A stretch of DNA of 64,000 nucleotides from Gallionellaceae bacterium (GCA_006218055.1 VBWD01000018.1:27507-91506); one strand, 5' to 3'; numbered from the stretch's first letter, positions 46,124-56,022 are shown. Program-made: numbers and translations. The notes: generated from the letters alone by a model not told the origin.

Positions 46124-47401
46124 TTATCGAGGTGCCTCGAACAGCATAGGCACATCCCAGCTGTCCGTGACTCCTCCACTGAACACCTGACGCACCCGCA
46201 TGAAGTATTGACCCTGTTTAGGACGAGCGATCTCAACCAGGTTATCCGAAGTTCGGGTATCCAACATCGGCTTGTTGAATTGCAGGTTGTCAGCGACCTG
46301 TACTTGGTAACCACCGCCTTCTTTACGTCCGACCCAGCGCAGCTGCACTCCCGTGCCAGTGACATAGACCTTGGTCATGGCGAATTTACGCGGCGGCACA
46401 TTGACCGCGAACGAAACTTTTCCTTCCATGCCCTGCAAACCCCGGCCGTCAACTGCGCGCAGGCGCAACCAATAACGACCATTCGGCAAATCCCTCAGAA
46501 ATATCTTGCGCTTGCTGGCCCGCACGGACACCAAATGATCAGAGAATTCCTCATCACGTGCCAACTCGCCAAAGAATCCTGTCGCACCTTCCAGCTCGGG
46601 CATCGTCCACTGGATGTAGGGCGTATCGAATTCGTTCGGCAGGGACGGGAAGGTGGGTGGGGGTAGCAAGTTGACAACCTCGGCGGCATATTCACCATCG
46701 GCAACCGAGCCTTGCCCACCTGCCAACGCGAGCACCATAGGCGTCTTTTGTGCATCGTAACTGACCAAGCCCTGCTCGATCTCGGCATAGGCGCGACCAC
46801 CTTCTTCGCGCATCCGGAAATGCGTTCCGCGCACACCAAGGGTCGCCGTCTTGGCACGTATCGCCAGATCAGACATCCCCTCTGGATATTTTTTCTTGAA
46901 TGTCTCGACTTGCCCCGTCAATAAGCGAAACAAAGAAAAGAACGCATCGCCCTGTCTTTGTTCGAGCTTCTCAACCTGAAGCTGGCTGCTTTCCATCATG
47001 TTCAATAGCGAACCGTCGGGCAGACGCAAACGTAGGGCGCTTGATGCCGTAGTCTCGATCTGTGCGCCCTGGCTCAACTCGTCGCCCACCTTGATCTCTT
47101 TGCCGCCCGCCTTGGCCAAACCGGTCACCGCCTCGACCTTCAGCATGCCTGCCTTCGATCTCAGCCAAGGCTGTTGGATGCGAAGCATCTGACCCGGCTC
47201 GATGCGATTGGCATCAGGAAGCTGGTTGTATCTCGCCACATCTCTCCATCGTTTGGCGTTATCCAACAATTCGTTGGCCAGTTTACCCAATGTATCACCC
47301 GACTTTACTTGGTAGACAAGATCCGAGGCGGGCTTGACCGGCTCCTCGGCATAGACGAACGGACTGAACAATAAACAAAACAGCAGTGCAGCGACTTTCA
47401 T
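46124..47401 (-). CDS. Exported LysM and FecR-domain protein
   Basis: A 425-residue protein. It has a signal peptide ([18 protein letters not shown]) and a LysM domain ([18 protein letters not shown] to IEPGQMLRI) for peptidoglycan binding. A FecR-like domain follows (about 75-215; [25 protein letters not shown] region and [13 protein letters not shown]), then two fibronectin-like beta segments ([17 protein letters not shown] and [14 protein letters not shown]). LysM-FecR proteins are often partners of membrane adenylate cyclases, but none is adjacent here. Role unknown. The ATG at 47401 is preferred over one 21 bases upstream, for the signal peptide. Confidence 0.85.
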   Translation of the reverse strand: MKVAALLFCLLFSPFVYAEEPVKPASDLVYQVKSGDTLGKLANELLDNAKRWRDVARYNQLPDANRIEPGQMLRIQQPWLRSKAGMLKVEAVTGLAKAGGKEIKVGDELSQGAQIETTASSALRLRLPDGSLLNMMESSQLQVEKLEQRQGDAFFSLFRLLTGQVETFKKKYPEGMSDLAIRAKTATLGVRGTHFRMREEGGRAYAEIEQGLVSYDAQKTPMVLALAGGQGSVADGEYAAEVVNLLPPPTFPSLPNEFDTPYIQWTMPELEGATGFFGELARDEEFSDHLVSVRASKRKIFLRDLPNGRYWLRLRAVDGRGLQGMEGKVSFAVNVPPRKFAMTKVYVTGTGVQLRWVGRKEGGGYQVQVADNLQFNKPMLDTRTSDNLVEIARPKQGQYFMRVRQVFSGGVTDSWDVPMLFEAPR

Positions 47402-47422
47402 AATTTCCCCTCTTACTATCAC

Positions 47423-48769
47423 TCAACTTCCGGCGATGGACATCCGCTCTATCAGTACGGACCCGCATTGACGCGAACCCTGAGTCAACACATCGTTTCC
47501 TAGCGCAACGATGTTCTTGTACATCTCTTTCAGATTGCCCGCGATGGTGATCTCTTCAACGGGAAATTGTATCTCGCCGTGCTCGACCCAGAACCCTGCC
47601 GCGCCACGCGAATAATCCCCCGTGACCGGATTGACGCCGTGCCCCAACAATTCGGTGACCACCAATCCGCGCTGCATCTTATGTAGCAACCCAGCGAAAT
47701 TCAAATCACCGTGACACATGATCAGGTTGTGTGTGCCGCCCGCATTGCCTGTGGTCGGCATCCCCAATTTGCGCCCGCTGTAGCTACCCAGAAAATATCC
47801 GCGCAACATACCGTTTTCAACAATAGTGCGGCGTTGCGCACGCACACCTTCATCATCAAAGACACTACTAGCCAGGCCGCGCGGAATATCGGGTATGTCC
47901 TCGATGCGCACGATGTCGGAGAACACCTGCTTATCCAGCTGATCCATCAAGAAGGAGGACTTGCGGTACAGACTGCCGCCACTGACCGCACCCACAAAGT
48001 GACCAAATAGGCTGGCAGCGATAGGCGCTTCGAACAGCACTGGGCAATTCGTAGTCTGAAGTTTGCGCGCCTTCAGGCGGCGTACGGTACGTTCGGCAGC
48101 GATACGGCCGATCTCGTCGACACGCAATATCTCTTTCGCATCGCGCGCCACGCTGTACCAATAGTCACGTTGCATCCCATCGCCCTTGCCGCCGATGACG
48201 GAGCAACTGACGCTGTGACGCGAAGCAGGATAGCCGCCGATGAATCCCAGGCTGTTGGCATGAATGAAGTTGGACTCATTCACATTGACGCTCGCCCCTT
48301 CGGAATTGACGATGCGCTTGTCTGTTTTGAATGCGGCCTCTTCGCATTCACAGGCCAACTCGATCGCCTGTTCGACACTCAGCTGCCACGGGTGATACAG
48401 ATCGAGATCGGGGAAACGCGTCGCCAGCATGCTTTTCTCTGGCAAACCGGCGCAATCATCTTCGGCGGTGAAACGAGCGATATTCAAGGCCGCATCCACC
48501 GTGTCGTGTACAGCCTGAGGTGAAAAGTCAGAGGTACTGGCATTGCCGCGCTTTTGCCCCAGAAACACGGTGACGCTCAGCCCCTTGTCACGGTTGTACT
48601 CGATGGTCTCGACCTCACCTTGACGCACGCTGATGGTCTTGCCCAAGCCTTCCGAGACATCACAAGCACTGGCGGATGCGCCCTGTTTCTTGGCGTAAGC
48701 GACGATGTCTGCGGCCAATTGAGTCAGGTTGGGCGGCTTCGATGGAGATGATTTTGCGGAGGGATGCAT
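47423..48769 (-). CDS. pmbA: Metalloprotease PmbA (TldE)
   Basis: A 448-residue TldD/TldE family protein. The N-terminus (VRQGEVETIEYNRDKGLSVTVF) and C-terminal domain (TGDYSRGAAGFWVEHGEIQFPVEEITIAGNL) fit PmbA. With TldD, which holds the zinc site, it forms a heterodimer that unfolds and degrades peptides and matures some RiPPs. TldD is not in the window. It is divergent from darP; pmbA-darP (yjgA) divergence is a conserved arrangement in proteobacteria. Confidence 0.96.
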   Translation of the reverse strand: MHPSAKSSPSKPPNLTQLAADIVAYAKKQGASASACDVSEGLGKTISVRQGEVETIEYNRDKGLSVTVFLGQKRGNASTSDFSPQAVHDTVDAALNIARFTAEDDCAGLPEKSMLATRFPDLDLYHPWQLSVEQAIELACECEEAAFKTDKRIVNSEGASVNVNESNFIHANSLGFIGGYPASRHSVSCSVIGGKGDGMQRDYWYSVARDAKEILRVDEIGRIAAERTVRRLKARKLQTTNCPVLFEAPIAASLFGHFVGAVSGGSLYRKSSFLMDQLDKQVFSDIVRIEDIPDIPRGLASSVFDDEGVRAQRRTIVENGMLRGYFLGSYSGRKLGMPTTGNAGGTHNLIMCHGDLNFAGLLHKMQRGLVVTELLGHGVNPVTGDYSRGAAGFWVEHGEIQFPVEEITIAGNLKEMYKNIVALGNDVLTQGSRQCGSVLIERMSIAGS

Positions 48770-48801
48770 AAATTTGGCCAGAAGAATCCTGCAGGGGCGC
48801 T

Positions 48802-48812
48802 ATCATAACAAC
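48802..48812 (-). promoter_or_regulatory. Putative -10 box of pmbA
   Basis: The minus strand reads TATGATAGCGCCCCTGC, with TATGAT at 48802-48807, about 33 bases before the pmbA ATG. The TTGTTATGAT context is extended -10-like. No strong -35. Confidence 0.35.
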
Positions 48813-48834
48813 ATCCTTTGTTATTCCAGAATAG

Positions 48835-49353
48835 ATGATGAGACCGCGCCAACAACACGAAGACGACTTGGAAGAGTTGCCCCCCAGCAAGACCAAGATC
48901 AAGAAACAGATGATCGAACTGCAAGAATTAGGCGAGGTGATCGCCAACTTGCCTAGAGATAAACTGCGCCAATTGGACCTCCCCGAGAACATGATGGAAG
49001 CCTGCGCCGAATACAAACGCATCACCAAATTCGGCGCCATCAAACGTCAAATGCTCTACATCGGGCGCCTGATGCGCGATATAGACACCGCCCCCATCCT
49101 TGCCAAGATGGAGGCCTGGAGTGGCACATCGCGCCAACATACCGCTTGGTTGCACCAAGTCGAGCAATGGCGTGACCGCTTGATTGACGACGATGACGCG
49201 CTGACCGAGTTGCTGGCCGCCTATCCAGAAGCGGATGCACAACACCTGCGCACCTTGATTCGCAATGCTAAAAAAGAAAAAGAGTTGCTGAAGCCGCCAA
49301 AGAATTATCGCGAGATATTCCAAGTGTTACGCGACATCATTCCGCAACCATGA
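48835..49353 (+). CDS. darP: Ribosome-associated protein DarP (YjgA)
   Basis: A 172-residue, highly charged, helical protein of the DUF615 family. It has SKTKIKKQMIELQELGEVIANLP, then a KRQMLYIGRLMRDID segment and RNAKKEKELLKPPKNYREIF. DarP (YjgA) associates with pre-50S particles late in large-subunit assembly. The reading frame ends with PPKNYREIFQVLRDIIPQP. A second copy of the last 60 bases, ending with its own TGA, lies downstream at 49431-49490. Confidence 0.95.
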   Translation: MMRPRQQHEDDLEELPPSKTKIKKQMIELQELGEVIANLPRDKLRQLDLPENMMEACAEYKRITKFGAIKRQMLYIGRLMRDIDTAPILAKMEAWSGTSRQHTAWLHQVEQWRDRLIDDDDALTELLAAYPEADAQHLRTLIRNAKKEKELLKPPKNYREIFQVLRDIIPQP

Positions 49354-49490
49354 CTTCCACGATTCGCGTTCGGGCGGCTTGGCGGCACTCCCCGCACCTG
49401 AGGGCTATGCCCTGCCGTGTCCGTACCGCCCCGCCAAAGAATTACCGTGAGATATTCCAAGTGTTGAGAGAAATCATCCCGCAACCATGA
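49294..49490 (+). repeat. Duplicated 3' end of darP (two 60-bp copies, 77-bp spacer)
   Basis: Copy 1 is 49294-49353, the true darP end. Copy 2 is 49431-49490. They match at 53 of 60 bases. The differences change only one amino acid (Asp to Glu); the others are synonymous. Copy 2 ends in CAACCATGA, where the TGA overlaps the start codon of the esterase gene. The 77-base spacer (49354-49430) has no gene. Confidence 0.9.
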
Positions 49491-50146
49491 GTCCGGTTTT
49501 GCCGCACATCACCCTGCAAACAGGGAAGGACCCGTCTTACAGCATCATCTGGCTGCATGGCTTGGGCGCTAACGGCTCCGACTTTGTCCCCATCGTGGAC
49601 GAGATAGAGTTACCACACGCAGTACGCTACATCTTCCCGCATGCACCCAAGCGACCTGTGACCATCAATGGCGGATTCATCATGCCTGCGTGGTACGACA
49701 TCCGTAGCGACATCATCAGCGAAGCGCAGGATGCCGCGGGCATTCGCGAATCGCAACTCGCCGTGGAAGCGCTCATCGCGCAAGAAATCGCGGCAGGCAT
49801 CGTGCCATCCCATATCTTCTTGGCGGGGTTCTCTCAAGGCGGGGCAATCGCATTGCATTGCGGCTTACGATCTAGCGAGCGATTGGGTGGCGTTCTCGCA
49901 TTATCGACCTACCTCCCTTTGGCCGACACAGTGCAAGACGAAGCGCATCCTGCAACTTCTTCCACCCCCATCTTCATGGCGCATGGGCGCAGCGACCCTG
50001 TCGTACCTTATGCCTTGGGCAAGGCATCCCAGGAGAAGCTGTCAGCGCTGGGTTATGGCGTGGAGTGGCGCGAATATGCGATGCCGCATACCGTGTGTAT
50101 GGAAGAAGTTGAAGCGATAACGCTGTGGCTTAAAGCCAAGATGTAA
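49487..50146 (+). CDS. Carboxylesterase/phospholipase (alpha/beta hydrolase)
   Basis: A 219-residue cytoplasmic esterase of the phospholipase/carboxylesterase family. It has SIIWLHGLGANGSDF, the nucleophile elbow LAGFSQGGAIAL, the catalytic Asp in AHGRSDPVVPY and the His in AMPHTVCMEE. It hydrolyses short-chain esters; the natural substrate is unknown. The ATG overlaps the TGA of the duplicated darP end (ATGA), so the ancestral darP was probably coupled to this gene. Confidence 0.93.
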   Translation: MSPVLPHITLQTGKDPSYSIIWLHGLGANGSDFVPIVDEIELPHAVRYIFPHAPKRPVTINGGFIMPAWYDIRSDIISEAQDAAGIRESQLAVEALIAQEIAAGIVPSHIFLAGFSQGGAIALHCGLRSSERLGGVLALSTYLPLADTVQDEAHPATSSTPIFMAHGRSDPVVPYALGKASQEKLSALGYGVEWREYAMPHTVCMEEVEAITLWLKAKM

Positions 50147-50164
50147 GATTGGACTGGCGCAACC

Positions 50165-50362
50165 TTACTCATCCTCACCCGCGTCCTGCTCCATCATGCG
50201 ATAGCGCGCGAGATCGTAATCTTCTCCGCGCTCGACTAGCGCCAACGGCAACAACAGATACTCCTTGTCATCAAGCTGCATCACCAGACTACGGTTGTTG
50301 GCGAAGGTCTCGACCTTCATCAGCAACCACGCTTCGCCGCTGGTGTCAGTTGGGCGGTTCAA
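50165..50362 (-). CDS. Small acidic hypothetical protein
   Basis: Sixty-five residues: MNRPTDTSGEAWLLMKVETF, then NNRSLVMQLDDKEYLLLPLA and an acidic tail (MMEQDAGEDE). I do not recognise it. It starts with TTG, inside the end of the PilZ-like gene (17-base overlap); an ATG at 50320 would give a 51-residue form starting MKVETF. Same strand and the overlap suggest that it is co-expressed with that gene. Codon use looks coding, but this is a modest call. Confidence 0.5.
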   Translation of the reverse strand: MNRPTDTSGEAWLLMKVETFANNRSLVMQLDDKEYLLLPLALVERGEDYDLARYRMMEQDAGEDE

Positions 50363-51635
50363 ATAAAGAACGAGAACTCAACACCTCGACGCCGATATGC
50401 AAGTTGTTCTGCGCATCTCGACTCAAGCGGCGAACTACGCCCGCCCCCCAGTGGGAGACGCTCTCAGGCCGGCTTCCCACCAACGTGCCGATCTTGATGG
50501 CTTCAACGCGCGCCAGAGGCACGACACTGCGAAAACCCGTGGCACTGATATCTTCGATCTCCCAGGTGTCACTCTCATCCGCACCGAAATTCAAACCGAC
50601 ATCGGTCTGCTCCAGCATTTTGAAGAAACCATTGGCAACCTTCAGATTCACCTTGATCTGACGGCGCGGGTTACGCCGTGTGGGTGGCGGAAGGGTGAGA
50701 CTCTGCATCAATGAGTTGGCGACCTCTCTCACCAACTCCGCTTCGAGTCGCGCGCCATATAGATTAAGTGAGTCGGGAATGATGCCCTTTTCCAATGTCT
50801 TGATGAGGCTGTCCAATTGTTGACGCACCCCCTCGGCTTCGATGAAACGCAACGCAGGATGAATAGTCGCGTCAGCAGTCGCGCGCATCGGTGGCGTAGG
50901 TTGCGCCATATCAAAAGCAAAGAGGCCGATACCGCTATACGAGCTAGTTATCTGCAATCCCTTCCCCAAGTAGGAGAACAGGCGCTCGGTGAGGTGCGCA
51001 TGCAGGGGAATCATCGTGCCCGCAGTGGAGCCAAACCAAGTGCTCAGCACCGCAAACTCTTGTGCCACAGAGGTGTTCACTCCAGGGTACATCGTCACCG
51101 CTTCCAACTGGACACCTTGGGACTCGGCATAACTATAGAAGGCGGCAACGTGCCTCCACAGAGCGGGATCGACGATTGCATAACGAGCGGCAGCCATCTT
51201 GAGACGCCCCGTGTTCGCGGCGATACACCGTGCGCACATCAAGGGCAAGTCCGGCTTGACAGCGGAAGCGCCTTTAGCGCCTTCACGGTAACGCGTGAAA
51301 ACATCGTGATGGCACAACTCGGATTGGGTATAGAAAGCGTCCAACAGGATCCACAAGCGATTCTCTTGAAACTTGGAGAGGGCTTGCAACGTGAAATAAT
51401 CATGCAGCAGCTTGCGTACGTGGGATTGCGCGGCTTGATCAAACATGCGTAGCACTGCCCATTGGTGGTCGAGCTTAAAGTCGTTGGCTTGCTCGCGTAT
51501 CGACTCTATCCATTCACTGAGTTCTTGCAATGCCTTGAGCGAGTCAGTCTTGGGAATGTCATCCAACAACTGCTGGGCAGTTTTTAGGTCTGCCAAGGGG
51601 TGATCCGATTTTTTTCCAAACAGTCCTAGTGACAC
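50346..51635 (-). CDS. PilZ-like domain protein, function unknown
   Basis: A 429-residue soluble protein. The long N-terminal part (about 1-320) is helical and unrecognised; it includes CARCIAANTGRLKMAAARYA. The C-terminal region (about 325-425) reads WEIEDISATGFRSVVPL, then IGTLVGSR and WGAGVVRRLSRD, a pattern that recalls the PilZ fold, though the RxxxR c-di-GMP motif is only partly evident (RRNPRRQIKV). Such proteins are often c-di-GMP effectors, so this may sense that messenger. The GTG at 51635 is chosen because GGGGAGA precedes it; an ATG at 51653 is in frame. A perfect 18-base palindrome overlaps its likely promoter. Confidence 0.62.
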   Translation of the reverse strand: MSLGLFGKKSDHPLADLKTAQQLLDDIPKTDSLKALQELSEWIESIREQANDFKLDHQWAVLRMFDQAAQSHVRKLLHDYFTLQALSKFQENRLWILLDAFYTQSELCHHDVFTRYREGAKGASAVKPDLPLMCARCIAANTGRLKMAAARYAIVDPALWRHVAAFYSYAESQGVQLEAVTMYPGVNTSVAQEFAVLSTWFGSTAGTMIPLHAHLTERLFSYLGKGLQITSSYSGIGLFAFDMAQPTPPMRATADATIHPALRFIEAEGVRQQLDSLIKTLEKGIIPDSLNLYGARLEAELVREVANSLMQSLTLPPPTRRNPRRQIKVNLKVANGFFKMLEQTDVGLNFGADESDTWEIEDISATGFRSVVPLARVEAIKIGTLVGSRPESVSHWGAGVVRRLSRDAQNNLHIGVEVLSSRSLFEPPN

Positions 51636-51665
51636 TACTGTCTCCCCGCGCATTAACGCTCTGTC

Positions 51666-51700
51666 GGGCGTAATATTACGCCCATAACTCCACCCAACAA
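51666..51700 (-). promoter_or_regulatory. Putative promoter with 18-bp palindromic operator for the PilZ-like gene
   Basis: On the minus strand TTGTTG (51695-51700), a 16-base spacer, then TAATAT (51673-51678). The -10 lies in the centre of a perfect palindrome, GGGCGTAAT/ATTACGCCC, at 51666-51683. The palindrome is 31 bases upstream of the GTG. The design suggests a dimeric repressor site; it could also form a hairpin. Confidence 0.45.
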
Positions 51701-51881
51701 CCGAACCATCATCGCTTGGCTATATTAACGCTGTTCGGCAATGTTTATGCCAACTATAACAATCCCGTTGCGCCTAAGTCTAGAGGGGCGCGCCGTCTTG
51801 CGTCCGTCGAAACTTGGACGCCCATTGACGAACCGGGGACGGCGAGATGCCCTCCTGTCGCTTCCGACCTCCATCTGAGAC

Positions 51882-52574
51882 ATGATTCCCATTCTTGGTC
51901 GTGATTGTCGATTCCCGCCCGCGTCACAGGCGCTTGCCCAGCCCAATGGTTTACTGGCCGCAGGAGGAGACCTGTCTGCCGGGCGATTGTTGGATGCTTA
52001 CCGCAACGGCATCTTTCCTTGGTTCAGCCCAGGCGACCCCATCTTGTGGTGGAGCCCCGATCCACGAATGGTTCTATTTCCCACCGACTTCAAACTAACA
52101 GCTTCGTTGAGAAAAACCATAAAGAAACTCGAATTTGAGGTGCGCACAGACTATGCATTCGAACAAGTCATGCGTTCATGCGCCGCTCCACGCAAGGGTG
52201 AGAGTGGCACGTGGATCGTAGAAGATATGATTGACGCCTATTTAGAGTTGCACCGCCTCGGCTGTGCCCATTCGATTGAAATATGGATGAAGGGCGAATT
52301 AGTTGGCGGACTCTACGGTGTCGCCATCGGCAAGATGTTCTTCGGCGAATCGATGTTCAGTCGGCGCACAGATGGCTCAAAGATCGCCTTCGCTCACATG
52401 ACAAGACAACTCGAACGCTGGGGCTTCGGCATGATCGACTGTCAGATGTACACATCGCATCTCGCTTCTTTGGGCGCTCACGAAATACCCCGTGCAGAAT
52501 TCATCGCCCGCCTGCAAGACTTGATAAACTGCGAACCCGTGAAGCATTTCCAATTCGACACCGACTTGTTCTGA
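51882..52574 (+). CDS. aat: Leucyl/phenylalanyl-tRNA-protein transferase
   Basis: A 230-residue enzyme that transfers Leu or Phe from tRNA to proteins with N-terminal Lys or Arg, marking them for ClpAP. Motifs: [50 protein letters not shown] and [15 protein letters not shown] [12 protein letters not shown]. It sits in front of bpt with a one-base overlap. An ATG is used at 51882. About 230 bases of gene-free sequence lie upstream (51654-51881), carrying only the palindrome and a CGTCC/GGACG inverted pair. Confidence 0.97.
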   Translation: MIPILGRDCRFPPASQALAQPNGLLAAGGDLSAGRLLDAYRNGIFPWFSPGDPILWWSPDPRMVLFPTDFKLTASLRKTIKKLEFEVRTDYAFEQVMRSCAAPRKGESGTWIVEDMIDAYLELHRLGCAHSIEIWMKGELVGGLYGVAIGKMFFGESMFSRRTDGSKIAFAHMTRQLERWGFGMIDCQMYTSHLASLGAHEIPRAEFIARLQDLINCEPVKHFQFDTDLF

Positions 52575-53317
52575 TGAGTTTATTGAACGACATCCCGCTC
52601 TCCTCCATCCAGCTCTATCTGACTGCGCCCTACCCGTGCAGTTATTTGCCTGATATGGAGGCGCGTTCACAAGTCGCAACACCGGCGTTCCTCATCTCCA
52701 CCCCTATCTATTCGGAGTTGGTGCGCCACGGCTTTCGCCGTAGTGGCACGTTCACCTATCGCCCTCGATGCGATACTTGTCGTCAATGCATACCAGCGCG
52801 TGTGGTGGCGGCAGACTTCCACCCTTCACGCTCGCAACGCAGAAGTTGGAAGCGTCACCACGACCTACAAATCGACATCCTTGCCTTGCAAGACAAACCT
52901 GAATATTTTGAGTTGTACCAACGCTATCAGCAGACTAGGCATGCCGAAGGCGGAATGAAGGACGACGGACCCGAGCAGTACCGCAACTTTCTGCTACAGA
53001 GCCATGTGGACTCATTGCTTGTGGAGTTCCGTGAGGCTGACACATTGCGCATGGTGAGTATCATCGACGTACTGGCAGATGGCCTATCCGCCGTCTATAC
53101 GTTCTTCGACTCAGACATCGCAAACGCCAGTTTCGGCACTTTCAATGTGCTGTGGCAGATCGAGCTGTGTCGTAAACTCGGCCTACCCTATCTATACTTA
53201 GGCTACTGGATAAGGGACTCCCAGAAGATGGCCTACAAAGCAAAATTCCACCCCTTGCAAGGATTGCAAGATGATATCTGGCAATCCATCAACACCCCAA
53301 AAGAAAGCAATGAATGA
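52574..53317 (+). CDS. bpt: Aspartate/glutamate leucyltransferase Bpt
   Basis: A 247-residue member of the bacterial ATE-like family, which attaches Leu to proteins with N-terminal Asp or Glu, extending the N-degron pathway. Family motifs: [39 protein letters not shown] with the conserved cysteines, and [19 protein letters not shown]. The ATG overlaps the aat stop by one base (TGATG). With Aat it covers both branches of bacterial N-end tagging. Confidence 0.96.
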   Translation: MSLLNDIPLSSIQLYLTAPYPCSYLPDMEARSQVATPAFLISTPIYSELVRHGFRRSGTFTYRPRCDTCRQCIPARVVAADFHPSRSQRRSWKRHHDLQIDILALQDKPEYFELYQRYQQTRHAEGGMKDDGPEQYRNFLLQSHVDSLLVEFREADTLRMVSIIDVLADGLSAVYTFFDSDIANASFGTFNVLWQIELCRKLGLPYLYLGYWIRDSQKMAYKAKFHPLQGLQDDIWQSINTPKESNE

Positions 53318-54195
53318 AGACTCGCCTCGCCCTATTCGTCAGCGCCCTATTGCTATTGCCTTTTGCAGGACTGCTCTTGAGCGGCGGCGACTGGAGTGAA
53401 CTAGATACGACCACCGACCTTCATGCCAACAGCTCCCCGCTCATCGTCGTGATACTGACGTTGCTGGCTTTGCTGTGGTTAGCCAACCGCATGCTTGCCG
53501 CACGCAGTGGCAACACGCCCCTCACCGTGCAGCGGAATTATTTTTCCGCGATGGCACTGGCAGGTAGCGTGTTGGGTTGGTTGCTGCTTTATCTCAATCA
53601 CTATGTTGCGACTTGGCTGTCATTCGCCGAGTTCGACCTCGTCAGCGCTGTACTGTTAACGCTAGTGTTCGCCATACTCACACCAGCCGTATTGCTGACG
53701 CGCGCATGGCTGGGCTCGTTCCCCAGCCTGCTCAAACGCTTTGCGCATCTTCACACCTTGCCAGTACCGCGCAATGACACTGCCACTTTTGTTCTCCTCG
53801 CATGGGTGCTGCTGTTGCTGATGAGTTGCACCGCGTGGCCAACTTACATCACGGGCATGCTGTGGTTCGCGCCCTTGTTCCTCTTGTTCGTCCTGCAAAT
53901 GTTGTGGGGTGAGAGCACCATCCTAGCTGGCGTCCCGCATGGCGACTGGGGACGCGTGGCATGCACCGCACTTGCCGGTATCATCATCGGCAATCTCGCA
54001 CTGGGCGCATTCTTGCTCAGCGGTGGCGAGCTGCAACACATACCCGGTCTATCCTTCGTACAACTCGGCTTTGCCCTCTTCGGCCTGACCTGCCTGCAAC
54101 TCGGCGATGTCATCGCCGAAGCTTGGCGCGGTAAGACGCGCGCCGAGGTGTTCAAGAAAAAATCTTTCCCTATCCCTGTCGTGGTCAAAAAATGA
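53314..54195 (+). CDS. Polytopic membrane protein of unknown function
   Basis: A 293-residue protein with a signal-like first helix ([21 protein letters not shown]) and about seven further hydrophobic segments, for example [19 protein letters not shown] and [19 protein letters not shown]. The tail ([19 protein letters not shown]) is basic and cytoplasmic. I recognise no family. It overlaps bpt and pyrD by four bases each (ATGA at both ends), so it is embedded in the aat-bpt-pyrD transcript. Confidence 0.75.
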   Translation: MKTRLALFVSALLLLPFAGLLLSGGDWSELDTTTDLHANSSPLIVVILTLLALLWLANRMLAARSGNTPLTVQRNYFSAMALAGSVLGWLLLYLNHYVATWLSFAEFDLVSAVLLTLVFAILTPAVLLTRAWLGSFPSLLKRFAHLHTLPVPRNDTATFVLLAWVLLLLMSCTAWPTYITGMLWFAPLFLLFVLQMLWGESTILAGVPHGDWGRVACTALAGIIIGNLALGAFLLSGGELQHIPGLSFVQLGFALFGLTCLQLGDVIAEAWRGKTRAEVFKKKSFPIPVVVKK

Positions 54196-55211
54196 ATCCA
54201 TACAATCTGCTCCGCCCCGCCCTTTTCACGCTCGATCCAGAAACGGCACACGATGCCACATTGACCTCATTGAATACAGCTCACTGCCTCGGACTTTCGC
54301 GCTTGATCCCTAAGCCGCAAGATGATGTTCGCAATGTGATGGGGTTGAACTTCCCCAATCCGGTCGGACTGGCCGCAGGCCTAGACAAGAATGGTGATTG
54401 CATCAACGGCCTTGCCGCACTGGGTTTTGGTTTCATCGAGATCGGCACCATCACCCCTCGTCCGCAACCGGGCAACCCGCGTCCGCGCCTGTTCCGTCTG
54501 CCCGAAGCGAAGGCGATCATCAACCGCATGGGATTCAACAACCACGGCGTGGATGCACTGGTAGCGAATGTGGAGCGTGCGAACTTCAAGGGGGTGCTGG
54601 GTATCAACATCGGCAAGAACGCCGACACGCCCATCGAAAAAGCGGCGGATGACTACCTCATCTGCTTGCGCAAGGTGTATGCACACGCCAGCTATGTGAC
54701 GGTGAACATATCCTCGCCCAACACCAAGAATCTGCGCCAATTGCAGGGCGGTGACGAGCTGGATGCATTACTCACACAACTCAAATCAGAACAGGGGAAG
54801 TTGGCGCAGCAATATGAAAAATACGTTCCTCTGACGTTGAAGATCGCGCCAGATCTGGATGCCGAACAGATCAAGCAGATCGCTACACTTCTGATCAAAC
54901 ATCGCATCGACGGCGTGATCGCAACCAACACCACCTTGTCGCGCGAAGGTGTGGAAGGACTGGTACACGGAAATGAAACGGGCGGATTGAGCGGTGCGCC
55001 GGTGAAAGCTAAATCAACCGAGGTCATTCGCGCACTGTCTACCGAGTTAGGAGGCGCACTCCCCATCATCGGCGTAGGCGGTATATCGAGCGGCGCAGAT
55101 GCTGTCGAGAAGATGCAAGCGGGCGCATCCTTGGTACAAATCTACAGCGGGCTCATCTATCGTGGGCAATCCCTTGTTACCGAAGCAGCAGGGGCGATCA
55201 GAACGGTTTAA
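54192..55211 (+). CDS. pyrD: Dihydroorotate dehydrogenase (quinone), class 2
   Basis: A 339-residue FMN enzyme of pyrimidine synthesis, oxidising dihydroorotate with ubiquinone at the inner membrane. It has an N-terminal amphipathic helix, [56 protein letters not shown] with the catalytic Ser, [10 protein letters not shown] and [13 protein letters not shown]. About 235 bases follow without a gene. Confidence 0.98.
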   Translation: MNPYNLLRPALFTLDPETAHDATLTSLNTAHCLGLSRLIPKPQDDVRNVMGLNFPNPVGLAAGLDKNGDCINGLAALGFGFIEIGTITPRPQPGNPRPRLFRLPEAKAIINRMGFNNHGVDALVANVERANFKGVLGINIGKNADTPIEKAADDYLICLRKVYAHASYVTVNISSPNTKNLRQLQGGDELDALLTQLKSEQGKLAQQYEKYVPLTLKIAPDLDAEQIKQIATLLIKHRIDGVIATNTTLSREGVEGLVHGNETGGLSGAPVKAKSTEVIRALSTELGGALPIIGVGGISSGADAVEKMQAGASLVQIYSGLIYRGQSLVTEAAGAIRTV

Positions 55212-55362
55212 GCCCTAACGATCAGCGGACATAGGGGGGGCTGTTTCCTTGGCTGTATTTTGGGGTGTTATCAGCGCAATCGACAAGACCTCCTTTCGCT
55301 CAGCGCAATACAAGCTCTGCTCCATGCCGTCAGCCTGGAACGTGCCTGTCAGGTTATATCCT

Positions 55363-55368
55363 TATAAT
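55363..55368 (+). promoter_or_regulatory. Putative -10 box of the rnf operon
   Basis: A perfect TATAAT followed by CCTGCC, 78 bases before the rnfA ATG in the pyrD-rnfA gap. The -35 region (AACGTG/CGTGCC at 16-18 bases) is weak. This is the only strong -10 in that gap. Confidence 0.42.
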
Positions 55369-55446
55369 CCTGCCTTGCTTGAAGCACGCCCCAATCGAGC
55401 GCATAATCCGCGCCTATTTCCGCTCAAAAAATCGGCAAGTTTTTAA

Positions 55447-56022
55447 ATGTCTGAATACCTATTGATTCTGGTTGGCACGGTGTTCGTGAACAACATCGTC
55501 ATGGTCAAGATCCTTGGCCTGTGTCCGTTCATGGGCGTTTCCAGAAAACTGGAGACCGCTCTCGGCATGGGTGCGGCCACAACGTTCGTGCTAACACTGG
55601 GTTCCGGTGCCAGCTATCTGATCCAGCATTACCTGCTCGGGCCAGAGCTAGCCTACCTCACCACGCTATCGTTCATCGTGGTCATCGCCGGCATCGTTCA
55701 ATTCACCGAGATGGCGATCAAAAAGACCAGCCCCGACCTGTATCAGGTGTTGGGCATCTATCTACCGCTCATCACCACCAACTGCGCGGTTCTCGGCATC
55801 CCGCTGCTCAACGTGCAGGCCAAGCATGACTTCATGGAGTCCTTGCTGTTTGGTTTCGGCGGCGCCGTTGGCTTCACGCTGGTGATGGTGTTGTTCGCGG
55901 GCATCCGCGAGCGTCTGGAAGGTGCAGACGTGCCGGTTATCTTCAAGGGAACGGCCATCGCGATGGTCACCGCTGGCTTGATGAGTCTGTCGTTCATGGG
56001 ATTCTCGGGTCTGGTGAAATGA
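55447..56022 (+). CDS. rnfA: Rnf complex subunit RnfA
   Basis: A 191-residue six-helix inner-membrane protein: [29 protein letters not shown], then [11 protein letters not shown] in a later helix. RnfA and RnfE form the membrane core that holds a [2Fe-2S] cluster, with the conserved Cys in GLCPF and TNCAVL. It is the first gene of rnfABCDGE-nth. Confidence 0.97.
   Translation: MSEYLLILVGTVFVNNIVMVKILGLCPFMGVSRKLETALGMGAATTFVLTLGSGASYLIQHYLLGPELAYLTTLSFIVVIAGIVQFTEMAIKKTSPDLYQVLGIYLPLITTNCAVLGIPLLNVQAKHDFMESLLFGFGGAVGFTLVMVLFAGIRERLEGADVPVIFKGTAIAMVTAGLMSLSFMGFSGLVK

Noticed and set aside
46003..46365. N-terminal extension of glyA
   Set aside because: In-frame codons reach 46365, but they cross the terminator of the next gene, and family similarity begins at 46002.
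51725..51946. Minus-strand small frame upstream of aat
   Set aside because: It overlaps the aat start and has no ribosome-binding site or similarity.
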